This document shows positions 1 to 7,230 of a DNA stretch of 64,000 nt, piece after piece (positions within the stretch are counted from its first letter, which is position 1; every line of letters begins with the position of its first letter). Source of the DNA: Anaeromyxobacter sp. PSR-1 (GTDB lineage: Bacteria > Myxococcota > Myxococcia > Myxococcales > Anaeromyxobacteraceae); contig NZ_BAZG01000007.1 in the NCBI RefSeq assembly GCF_000964525.1, positions 1 to 64,000 of the forward strand, in the 5' to 3' direction. The translations under genes were made by a program, and so were the position numbers. The notes under the pieces are model-generated. The model did not search any database, was not told where the DNA came from, and saw nothing but the letters and a program-made list of their open reading frames with translations.

Positions 1-2
1 TC

Positions 3-728
3 GCCGAGCTGGCCGCGGCGCCGGCGCCGGACGCCGACGACCTGCCCACGCTCGACGGCGAGGACATCCTCGAGGAGATCCCGGCCGACGAGCTGGTGGC
101 CCTGGCGCCCGACGAGGTCGGCGGCGACGTCGAGCCCGGCGCGCCGTCGCTCGCCGAGGCGGGCGCGGAGCCGGTGCCCGAGCCCGGGCCGGTTCCCGGG
201 CCGGTTCCCGAGCCGGCGCCGGAGGCCGAGGCCGCCGGCGTGCCCGAGCCGGCGGCGGCCGCCGCGATCCCGGCCCCCGATCTCGAGCCGCTGCCGGTCG
301 AGGAGGTCTCCTTCACGCCGCCCCCGGTGGTCGAGGCGCCGCCCGCGCCGCCCGGCGCGTGGGAGGTGCCCGGCGCGCACCGGGTGGTGATCCACACGCT
401 GGAGGGGCTGGTGAAGCGCGGCGTGATCGAGGACCCGAGGCTGGACGCGCCCGCGCTCGACCTCGTCGCGCAGGGGCCGCTCCCGGAGCGGATCCCCACC
501 GACAAGGTGAAGGCGATCTTCTTCATGCTGGCGCCGGGCGAGGCCGCGCCGGCGGCGGAGGGGAAGCGCGTGCGCGTCACCTTCCGCGACGGCCGGCAGG
601 TGGCCGGGTTCAGCCCCGACTACCGCGAGGACGGGCCCGGGTTCTTCATGATCCCGGCGGACACGCGCACCAGCACGGCGCGGATCTGGATCTACCGCTC
701 GGCGGTGCGGCAGGTGGCGGTGAGCTGA
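3..728 (+). CDS. DUF6982-type domain protein, 5' end outside window
   Basis: The frame is open from base 3 with no stop before the window edge, so the N-terminus is missing and 241 residues are visible. The first 120 or so are a low-complexity Pro/Glu/Ala linker with repeated PEPGP and PVPEP units. The last 75 form a compact domain with KVKAIFFM, FRDGRQVAGFSP and GFFMIPAD. That pattern matches the DUF6982 domain of myxobacterial proteins, which is often attached by long linkers to signalling or gliding-related modules. I recognise the domain but not the whole protein, and the missing N-terminus could carry the informative part. The domain call is from memory; a role in signalling is inference. 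Confidence 0.6.
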   Translation, partial: AELAAAPAPDADDLPTLDGEDILEEIPADELVALAPDEVGGDVEPGAPSLAEAGAEPVPEPGPVPGPVPEPAPEAEAAGVPEPAAAAAIPAPDLEPLPVEEVSFTPPPVVEAPPAPPGAWEVPGAHRVVIHTLEGLVKRGVIEDPRLDAPALDLVAQGPLPERIPTDKVKAIFFMLAPGEAAPAAEGKRVRVTFRDGRQVAGFSPDYREDGPGFFMIPADTRTSTARIWIYRSAVRQVAVS

Positions 729-740
729 GGGACGGCCGGC

Positions 741-1481
741 TCAGTTCATCCAGCGGGGCGGCTCGTCCTTGCCGTTCTTGCGGATCACCTTGAGGTGCTT
801 GGAGCGGCGGCGGAACTCGCGCTCCGCCCACCACTCGCGCGCCTGCAGCTTCCAGCGCCGCGTGGGCAGCCGGCCGCCGCGCGACAGCGCGAAGCCCAGG
901 CCGAGCGCCGCGAAGTGCGGCACGAACGCGCCCAGCCCCGGGAGGCCGCCGCCGGCCAGGCCGTACAGCACCGTCCCGAACACCACCAGCAGCGCCAGCG
1001 TCTTGCCGGTGAGCGGGAGCACGCCCCAGATGCTCACCTGGCGGTCCGGGTACAGCATCGCCCACATGAGCAGGAGCGCGTTCACCACCGGCCACATGCC
1101 GAGGTGCGGCCGGTCGGCCGGGAACCAGAGCAGCGCCGCCACCACGGTCACCGCGGTCGCGCCGGCGGCGAGGCCGAGGAAGGTGCCGACCAGGCGCCGC
1201 TCGCTCCAGGTGAACGCGAGCTGCTGGCCGATCGAGTAGAGCATGAACCCGCCGAACAGCAGCGTGAGCGGGTCGTTCTGCACGAAGGCCCAGGAGACGA
1301 GCCGCCACACCTGCCCGCGCAGCACCAGGCCCGGCACCAGCGCGGCCCAGGTCTGGTCGCGCGTCACCCAGGAGCCGACGGTCGCGACCAGGATGAGGAC
1401 GAGCAGCAGCCCCAGCCCGGAGGGGATGCGGCCGCCGAAGGTGAACGCGCTGCCGAGGTCGGGGCTCCGTCTGCTGCGCAC
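741..1481 (-). CDS. Rhomboid-like membrane protein without catalytic serine
   Basis: 246 residues from a GTG codon, with about six hydrophobic segments between residues 20 and 200 and a basic C-terminal tail (REFRRRSKHL). The layout is rhomboid-like: the N-terminal helix is followed by a WRLVSWAFVQND segment, resembling the rhomboid WR loop, then GGFMLYSIGQQLA. Where active rhomboids carry GxSG, this protein reads GMWPVVNALL, with no serine. The later helix keeps a histidine (PHFAALGLG). It is therefore probably a pseudo-rhomboid, comparable to derlins, with a membrane-protein binding or quality-control role rather than proteolysis. The start lies 6 bp after the stop of the upstream 65-residue gene, so the two are probably co-transcribed. 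Confidence 0.7.
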   Translation of the reverse strand: MRSRRSPDLGSAFTFGGRIPSGLGLLLVLILVATVGSWVTRDQTWAALVPGLVLRGQVWRLVSWAFVQNDPLTLLFGGFMLYSIGQQLAFTWSERRLVGTFLGLAAGATAVTVVAALLWFPADRPHLGMWPVVNALLLMWAMLYPDRQVSIWGVLPLTGKTLALLVVFGTVLYGLAGGGLPGLGAFVPHFAALGLGFALSRGGRLPTRRWKLQAREWWAEREFRRRSKHLKVIRKNGKDEPPRWMN

Positions 1482-1487
1482 GCGGTC

Positions 1488-1685
1488 CTAGCCCTTCTTC
1501 CTCTCCCGGTAGAAGAGGGTGATGGTGAGGCAGTGGAACTCCTTGTCCGAGCTCTGCCGGACCTCGTGGCTCACCACCTCGAGCTCGGGGTTGCCGGCGA
1601 GCCAGCGCGTGATCTGCTCGCCCATGGCGTCGCGATCGCGCGCCAGCGTCGTCGAGAAGACCTTCACGCCGGTGAAGCTCGTCAT
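1488..1685 (-). CDS. Small conserved hypothetical protein, 65 aa
   Basis: The ATG start is preceded by AGGAGG at good spacing, which supports a real gene. The 65-residue product has no signal peptide or membrane segment. It has a beta-alpha-beta look: VKVFSTTLA strand, DRDAMGEQITRWLAGN helix, LEVVSHEVRQ strand and HCLTITLFY strand, and ends in a basic ERKKG tail. This could be a small dimeric ferredoxin-like or dodecin-like fold, but I do not recognise a named family. It lies between the thiolase gene upstream and the rhomboid-like gene downstream, all on the minus strand. Confidence 0.7.
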   Translation of the reverse strand: MTSFTGVKVFSTTLARDRDAMGEQITRWLAGNPELEVVSHEVRQSSDKEFHCLTITLFYRERKKG

Positions 1686-1756
1686 CGTCGCCCCTCCTCG
1701 CCGCGGACCCTCGGGGACCCTATCGTCCCCTCCCGGCGGGGGCAAGAACGCGGTCG

Positions 1757-2953
1757 TTACAGCGGCTCCAGGATCACCGCGACCCCCTGGCCGCCGCCGA
1801 TGCAGGCCGCGCCGAGGCCGGCCCGGGCGCCCCGGCGCCGCAGCTCGTACAGCAGGTGCATGGTGATCCGGGCCCCGCTCGCGGCGAGCGGGTGCCCGAG
1901 CGCGATGGCGCCGCCGTCCACGTTGGTGCGGTCGCGCGGCAGGCCCAGCTCCTGCTCGACCGCCAGGTACTGCGGCGCGAACGCCTCGTTCACCTCGAAC
2001 AGATCGAGGTCGGACAGGGTGGCGCCGGCGCGGGCGAGCGCGTTGCGGACCGCCGGCACCGGGCCGATGCCCATCACGGTGGGGTCCACGCCGGCGTGGC
2101 CCCAGTTCACCAGCCGTCCCAGCGGCCGCAGCCCGCGGCGCTCCGCGTAGGCGCGCGAGGCCACCACCAGCATGCCGGCGCCGTCGGCGATGCCGCTCGC
2201 CGCGCCGGCGTGGATGACGCCGTCGGCCTTGAACACCTTGGGGAGCTTGCTCAGCCCCTCGAGCGTGGTGCCGGGGCGCGGGTGCTCGTCCTTCTCGAAC
2301 CGGACCGGCCCCTTGCGCGTCTGGAGCTCCACCGGCGCCAGCTCCTCGCGGAAGCGCCCGGCCTCGTCGGCGGCGGCCCAGCGCCGCTGCGAGGCGACCG
2401 CGAACTCGTCCACCGCCGCCTGGCCGATGCCGTGCAACTCGGCCAGCTTCTCGGCGGTGAGCGCCATGGGCATGCCGGCGTAGGTGTCGGTGAGCGCCGA
2501 CCAGAGCATGTCCTCGAGCGGCGGGGTCTTGCCGAAGGCGTGGCCGAAGCGCGTGCCGCGCAGCACGAGCGGCGCCTGGCTCATCGACTCGGTGCCGCCG
2601 GCCAGCACCAGCTCCGCCTCGCCGGTCTGGACGAGCCGCGCCGCCTCGATGACCGCCTCGAAGCCGGAGCCGCACAGCCGGTTCACCGTGAGCGCGGGGA
2701 CGCCCTCGGGGAGGCCGGCGCGGAGCCCCACGTGGCGCGCCAGGTAGATGGCGTCCGGCGACGTCTGGGCCACGTTCCCGACCACCACGTGGCCGTAGTC
2801 CGCGGGCGGCGCCCCGGCCTGCGCCATCGCCGCCTTCGCGGCGTGGACCGCGAGGTCGGTCGCGCTGAGGTCCTTCAGGGCGCCGCCGAACGTCCCGAAG
2901 GGCGTCCGCTTCGCGGCGAGGAACACCACGTCCTGCTGGCCGGCCCGGTTCAT
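1757..2953 (-). CDS. Acetyl-CoA C-acyltransferase (thiolase)
   Basis: 398 residues, normal for a type II thiolase. It condenses or cleaves acetyl-CoA and acyl-CoA in the cytoplasm, in beta-oxidation or acetoacetyl-CoA formation. The nucleophile is Cys94 in NRLCGSGFEA, the catalytic His is His354 in GGAIALGHPLAASG, and the second Cys is Cys384 in CIGGGQG. An in-frame GTG lies one codon upstream, but AGGAGG ends only one base before that GTG and four bases before the ATG, so the ATG at 2953 is preferred. The paralogue and chain-length preference cannot be read from sequence. The neighbouring small genes give no further pathway clue. Confidence 0.93.
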   Translation of the reverse strand: MNRAGQQDVVFLAAKRTPFGTFGGALKDLSATDLAVHAAKAAMAQAGAPPADYGHVVVGNVAQTSPDAIYLARHVGLRAGLPEGVPALTVNRLCGSGFEAVIEAARLVQTGEAELVLAGGTESMSQAPLVLRGTRFGHAFGKTPPLEDMLWSALTDTYAGMPMALTAEKLAELHGIGQAAVDEFAVASQRRWAAADEAGRFREELAPVELQTRKGPVRFEKDEHPRPGTTLEGLSKLPKVFKADGVIHAGAASGIADGAGMLVVASRAYAERRGLRPLGRLVNWGHAGVDPTVMGIGPVPAVRNALARAGATLSDLDLFEVNEAFAPQYLAVEQELGLPRDRTNVDGGAIALGHPLAASGARITMHLLYELRRRGARAGLGAACIGGGQGVAVILEPL

Positions 2954-2968
2954 CACGCCTCCTGGTGC

Positions 2969-3166
2969 TCACCTCGAGATAAGCGCGCCCGCGAGGCCTT
3001 TCACGGCCACCACCAGGATGGCCAGCGCCAGGGCCACGTTCAGGGCCGGCACGAGCGCGCCCACCCGGTCGCCGGCGCGGCCGCGGAGCGCGGCCCAGGC
3101 GCGCGGGGCGTGGCGGGCGAGCATGTAGACCGCGAACAGCGCCGCGACCGACTGGAAGACGAGCAT
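2969..3166 (-). CDS. Small two-helix membrane protein, 65 aa
   Basis: The product has an N-terminal hydrophobic helix (about residues 2-18), a basic cytoplasmic loop with RHAPRAWAALRGRAGDR, and a second helix (about 37-60, LVPALNVALALAILVVAVKG). No family is recognised. It starts at an ATG and ends 15 bp before the thiolase start, so it may be co-transcribed with thiolase. Its compositional bias is what one expects of a real inner-membrane miniprotein. Confidence 0.5.
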   Translation of the reverse strand: MLVFQSVAALFAVYMLARHAPRAWAALRGRAGDRVGALVPALNVALALAILVVAVKGLAGALISR

Positions 3167-3246
3167 CCGCCGATGCTAGACGCAGGCGCCCGCCGTGAAC
3201 AGCGCGCCGGCGCGCCGCGCCCGCCCGGGCCAGGGCCCGGGCCGCC

Positions 3247-4047
3247 CTAGGCCGCGGGGGCGGCGTCCGCCGCGGGCTTCTTGCCGAGGATCCGCGCCAG
3301 CACGATGCCCACCTCGTAGAAGACGATCATGGGCACGGCCATGAGCGCGAGGTTGAGCGGGTCGCCGGTGGGCGTGATGATCGCGGCCGCGATCACGTTC
3401 ACGATGATGGCGATGCGCCGGTACTTCGCGAGTGTGCGCCAGTTCACCAGGCCGATCATCGACAGGAACGCGATGACCACCGGGACCTCGAACACCACCC
3501 CGAAGCCGAGCAGCATGGCGAGGACGAGCGAGAGCTGCTCGGAGAGGGAGAGCATCGGCGAGAGCGTGTCGCTCTCGGCGAACGCCAGCATGGCCGGGAA
3601 GGCCTGCGGCATCACCAGCTCGAAGCAGAACAGCGCGCCCAGGTAGAAGAGCAGCGTCCCCCAGAACAGGAACGGGAAGACGACCTTCTTCTCGCGCTTG
3701 TACAGGCCGGGGGCGATGAAGAGCCACAGCTGCCACAGCACCCAGGGGGCCGCGACGAAGACGCCGCCGTACATGGCCACCTTGATGTAGACCATCATCG
3801 GCTCGATCGCGCTCGTGTACACGAGCTGCTGGCGGCCGGCCGGGAGCGCGTCGCGCACCGGCTTCATGAGGTGGTCCACGATCTGCGGCACGAACCCGCC
3901 GACCAGGCCCATCCCCACGGCGATGCCGAGCATCGCGCGCACCATGCGGACGCGCAGGTCGCGCAGGTGATCGAGGAAGGAGAGCTTCACCTCGCCCTCG
4001 GGCTCGGGCGACGGCGGCGGCGGCAGCTGCGGGACGGTTTCGCTCAT
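3247..4047 (-). CDS. tatC: Sec-independent translocase subunit TatC
   Basis: 266 residues with six predicted transmembrane helices. TatC is the core receptor of the twin-arginine pathway, which binds RR signal peptides and exports folded proteins such as cofactor-loaded oxidoreductases. Family hallmarks visible are the N-terminal FLDHLRDLRVRMV segment, the FIAPGLYKREK loop, and the helices around FGVVFEVPVVIAFL and ITPTGDPLNLALMA. The gene starts 6 bp downstream of the tatB-like stop, so tatB and tatC form an operon. No tatA-type gene lies next to them; it may be elsewhere, or the TatB-like protein may serve both roles. Confidence 0.95.
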   Translation of the reverse strand: MSETVPQLPPPPSPEPEGEVKLSFLDHLRDLRVRMVRAMLGIAVGMGLVGGFVPQIVDHLMKPVRDALPAGRQQLVYTSAIEPMMVYIKVAMYGGVFVAAPWVLWQLWLFIAPGLYKREKKVVFPFLFWGTLLFYLGALFCFELVMPQAFPAMLAFAESDTLSPMLSLSEQLSLVLAMLLGFGVVFEVPVVIAFLSMIGLVNWRTLAKYRRIAIIVNVIAAAIITPTGDPLNLALMAVPMIVFYEVGIVLARILGKKPAADAAPAA

Positions 4048-4053
4048 GCGGGC

Positions 4054-4458
4054 CTACGCTGCGGTGCCGCCGGTGCCGGACGGCTCGGGCGACGATGACG
4101 GGGCCGGCGCCGCGGGCGCGGCGGGCGTTTCGGGCGCGGCGGCGGGCGCGGCCGGCTCGGCGTCCACCAGCGCCGCCTCGAGGCCCGGGACGTTCTCGGC
4201 GGTGGCGGCGGGCGGCGGACCGGACGGGCCGGGGACCGGACGGTTCGGGACGGGCGGCACCAGCGAGGGGCGCGCCACCTTCCGGTCGTCCTTGTAGATC
4301 TCGGTCTCGATCTGGTCCTTCAGGTCGTCGGTGGCCTGCTTGAACTGGCGCAGGCCCTTGCCGATGGTCTTCGCCGCCTCGGGGAGGCGATCCGGCCCGA
4401 GGAGGATGAGGGCGAGGACGGCGATGATCACGATCTCGCCGAAGGACAGACCGAACAT
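4054..4458 (-). CDS. tatB: Tat translocase subunit TatB (TatA/B family)
   Basis: 134 residues. The N-terminal MFGLSFGEIVIIAVLALILLGP helix carries the Glu at position 8 and the GPDRLPEA hinge of TatB. An amphipathic helix (AKTIGKGLRQFKQATDDLKD) and a long Pro/Ala-rich tail follow. The open frame extends 26 codons further upstream, but that part (rich in Arg, Pro and Cys) is not family-like, so the ATG at 4458 is chosen. It is paired with tatC downstream. TatB versus TatA is decided from the length and the GP-LP hinge and is not certain. Confidence 0.88.
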   Translation of the reverse strand: MFGLSFGEIVIIAVLALILLGPDRLPEAAKTIGKGLRQFKQATDDLKDQIETEIYKDDRKVARPSLVPPVPNRPVPGPSGPPPAATAENVPGLEAALVDAEPAAPAAAPETPAAPAAPAPSSSPEPSGTGGTAA

Positions 4459-4553
4459 AGGGCGGTTCCTATAACACGGCGGAAACCGGGACGCTTCCGC
4501 CGCCGGACGGATCCGGTTGCGGCGGCAGCATGCCACGCCTAACGTCCCCGCGC

Positions 4554-4994
4554 ATGGCCTACTGGCTGCTGAAGACCGAGCCCGGCACCTATGCGTGGTC
4601 CGACCTCGTCGCCGACGGGACCACCCCGTGGACCGGCGTCGCCAACCCGCAGGCCCAGGCGAACCTCCGGGCCATGAAGGCGGGCGATCGCGCGATCGTC
4701 TACCACTCCGGCGAGAAGCGCGCGGTGGGCGTCGCCGAGGTGGTGCGGACCGCCTACCCCGACCCGACCGCCGGCGGCGAGCTGGTCTGCGTGGACGTGA
4801 AGGCCGTCGAGCCGCTCCCGGCGCCGGTGCCGCTCGAGGCGCTGAAGCAGGAGCCGGCGTTCGAGGGCTCGGTCCTGCTCAGGCAGGGCCGGCTCTCGGT
4901 GGTGCCGCTCGCGCCCGCGGAGTGGCGCGATCTGGCCGCGCTCGCCGACGTCATCGCCCGGACCGGCGGCCTGCGCCGCAAGGCCAGGTTCTAG
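4554..4994 (+). CDS. EVE domain-containing protein
   Basis: 146 residues that are essentially one EVE (PUA-like) domain. The start MAYWLLKTEPGTYAW is the family hallmark, followed by WTGVANPQAQANLRAMKAGD, an AIVYHSGEKRAVGVAEV strand-turn region and a C-terminal GLRRKARF. EVE domains read modified bases in DNA or RNA. Stand-alone forms are common housekeeping-like genes, while fused forms occur in restriction systems. An ATG 8 codons upstream is less likely because homologues begin at MAYW. It is divergent from tatB across 95 bp. No restriction genes lie nearby, so a role in RNA or base-damage sensing is only inference. Confidence 0.92.
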   Translation: MAYWLLKTEPGTYAWSDLVADGTTPWTGVANPQAQANLRAMKAGDRAIVYHSGEKRAVGVAEVVRTAYPDPTAGGELVCVDVKAVEPLPAPVPLEALKQEPAFEGSVLLRQGRLSVVPLAPAEWRDLAALADVIARTGGLRRKARF

Positions 4995-5021
4995 GCGGGC
5001 GCGGCCGGGCGCCGCACCTCC

Positions 5022-7088
5022 TCAGATCCTGAACCGCCTCACCTCGCCGCGGAGCACCTCCGCCTGCGAGGCGAGGTCCACGATGGCGGCCTCGAGGTCG
5101 CGGACCGAGTGCGTCTGCGCCTCGGCCACCTGCTTGATCTGCACCACCGCCGTCATCACCTGCTCGGAGCCCTTGGTCTGCTCCTTCTGGGCGCGGTTCA
5201 GGTGGTGGACCATCTCCGAGATCGACTCGATGGCGCGGGTGATCTGCTTCGACCCGCGCGCCTGCTCCTGCGCCGAGCGCTCCACGTGCTTGGTGATCGC
5301 CTTCATCTTCTCGGCGCTCTTCATGATCTGCTCGGAGCCGCGCGCCTGCTCCGCGGTGGCGCTCGCGATCTGCTGCACCGTCTCGGCGATGCGGTTGATC
5401 GCCATGGTCACCTGCTTCGACCCGCGCGCCTGCTCCAGCGTGGCCCGCGCGATGGCCTTCACCATCTGCGTGGACTTCTGGCTCGACTCCTGGATCTTCT
5501 TCAGCGCGGTCTCGGTCTCCTGCCCGAGCCGCACGCCCTCTTCCACGTTGCGGACGCCGCGGTCCATGGCCTGGATGGCGTTGCGCGACTGGTCCTGCAC
5601 CGCGCGGATGAGCTCGGAGATCTCCTTGGTGGACGCGCCGGTGCGCTCGGCCAGGTCCTTGATCTCGTCCGCCACCACCGCGAAGCCCTTGCCGTGCTCG
5701 CCCGACTGCGCCGCCAGGATGGCGGCGTTCAGCGCGAGCAGGTTGGTCTGCTCGGCCACGTCGTCGATGACGTTGAGGATGTTGCCGATGGCGGCGATCT
5801 TGGCGCCGAGCGCCTCGATGACGCTGGCCGCCTCCTTGGAGGACTCCTTGATCTTGTCGATGCCGAGGAGCGTGCGCGAGAGCGCCTCCGCCCCCGACTC
5901 CGCGTCGCGCTGCGCCTGCTCGGAGAGGCGCGCGGTCTCGTTCGCGTTCGACTCCACCTGCGAGATGGACACGTCCATCTCGTTCATGGAGGACGACGTC
6001 TCCTCGGTGGTGGCGGACAGGTCCTCGATGTTCTTCGCCACCTCCTTGATCGAGTAGGTCATCTGCTCGATCGCGGCGGTGGTCTCCTCCACGCTGGCCG
6101 CCAGCGCCTGGATGTTCTCGGCCACCTCGTCGTTGGTGGCGGCCATCTCCAGGATCGACGAGGACGACTCCTCGGCGCTCTGCGCCAGCACCTCGACGTT
6201 GTCGGCGATGCCCTTCAGCGACGAGATCATCTGGCTCATCGAAGAGGAGGTGTCCACCACCCGGGCCGACACCGTGCCGGCGCCGGAGGACACCGCCGAG
6301 CCGGTGCGCGAGATCCGGTCGATCACCGTCGCCACGCCGCCGGTCACGTTCTGCACGCGGGAGAGCGTCGCGGCCAGGTTCTCGCCGATGCGGTTCAGCG
6401 ACTCGGCCAGCGTCCCCAGCTCGTCCGGGCCGAGCTGCGCGGAGCGGGCGGTGAGGTCGCAGTCGGAGACCCGGCGCGCCACCGCGCTCATCTCGTCGAG
6501 CGGCCGGAGCACGAGGCGCGAGACGAACACGTAGACGAGCCCCGCCAGCACCATCCCGCCGCCCACCAGGAGCGCGAAGATGTACCAGCCGGCCCGCCCG
6601 GCCTGCGCGTCGAGCGGGTCGCGATCGAGGCCGAGCAGCACGTACCCGGCGCGCGCGCCCCCGCCCGCGCCCTCCACCGGGCGCGTGAAGGCGACCACGC
6701 CCGGCGCCCGGGGCTGCGCGGTGGCGCCCGCCGCCTGGTGCCACGCCACCACCTCCTCGGCGCTGCGGCCCAGGTTGCGGGAGAGGTGCCTGGCGGCGAT
6801 CGACCAGTCCTCCCGGACCACCACCACGTACGCGAACGACTCCTCGTCCCAGTCCTCGTCCACCCGCGCCGCGATGCGCGCCGGGTCGCCGGCCGCGAGC
6901 GCCGGCGCGAGCGCGGAGGCGTAGACGCGGGCGTCGGCCTCGCCGCGGTGCTCGGCGGCGCGCTCCAGCGCGGCGTGGATCTCGCGGTTCACGGCGATCG
7001 ACGTGAGCACGCCGGCGATGGCCAGCGCGCCGGCGATGGAGAGGAACAGGATCCGCTTCACGCCGAGGTGGGCGAGCTTTGGACGCAT
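5022..7088 (-). CDS. Methyl-accepting chemotaxis protein with extended coiled coil
   Basis: 688 residues. TM1 is about residues 13-33, followed by a periplasmic sensor of about 130 residues with no named domain that I recognise. TM2 is about 168-190 and HAMP about 190-245. The cytoplasmic coiled coil has its hairpin tip around residues 436-475 ([33 protein letters not shown]), which binds CheA and CheW. The descending arm carries four related units beginning EQARGSKQ or EQTKGSEQ at residues 552, 580, 608 and 636. Their spacing is exactly 28 residues, or four heptads. No che genes are adjacent. The ligand is unknown. Confidence 0.95.
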   Translation of the reverse strand: MRPKLAHLGVKRILFLSIAGALAIAGVLTSIAVNREIHAALERAAEHRGEADARVYASALAPALAAGDPARIAARVDEDWDEESFAYVVVVREDWSIAARHLSRNLGRSAEEVVAWHQAAGATAQPRAPGVVAFTRPVEGAGGGARAGYVLLGLDRDPLDAQAGRAGWYIFALLVGGGMVLAGLVYVFVSRLVLRPLDEMSAVARRVSDCDLTARSAQLGPDELGTLAESLNRIGENLAATLSRVQNVTGGVATVIDRISRTGSAVSSGAGTVSARVVDTSSSMSQMISSLKGIADNVEVLAQSAEESSSSILEMAATNDEVAENIQALAASVEETTAAIEQMTYSIKEVAKNIEDLSATTEETSSSMNEMDVSISQVESNANETARLSEQAQRDAESGAEALSRTLLGIDKIKESSKEAASVIEALGAKIAAIGNILNVIDDVAEQTNLLALNAAILAAQSGEHGKGFAVVADEIKDLAERTGASTKEISELIRAVQDQSRNAIQAMDRGVRNVEEGVRLGQETETALKKIQESSQKSTQMVKAIARATLEQARGSKQVTMAINRIAETVQQIASATAEQARGSEQIMKSAEKMKAITKHVERSAQEQARGSKQITRAIESISEMVHHLNRAQKEQTKGSEQVMTAVVQIKQVAEAQTHSVRDLEAAIVDLASQAEVLRGEVRRFRI

Positions 7089-7230
7089 CGGGCCCTTCTC
7101 GCCGGCGCGGGCTGAAGCACGCGGATTTCCCGGCGGTTCGGCGCGATGCTACCGGCGGGTCGGGACCGAGGCAAGGGAACGGCCGGCGCCGCGCCGGGCG
7201 GCGCACGCACCTTGGCCCACGCCGCCCGCG

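Noticed and set aside
120-300. CRISPR-like or tandem repeat
   Set aside because: The repeats are Pro/Glu codons in a coding linker of the first gene, without spacers.
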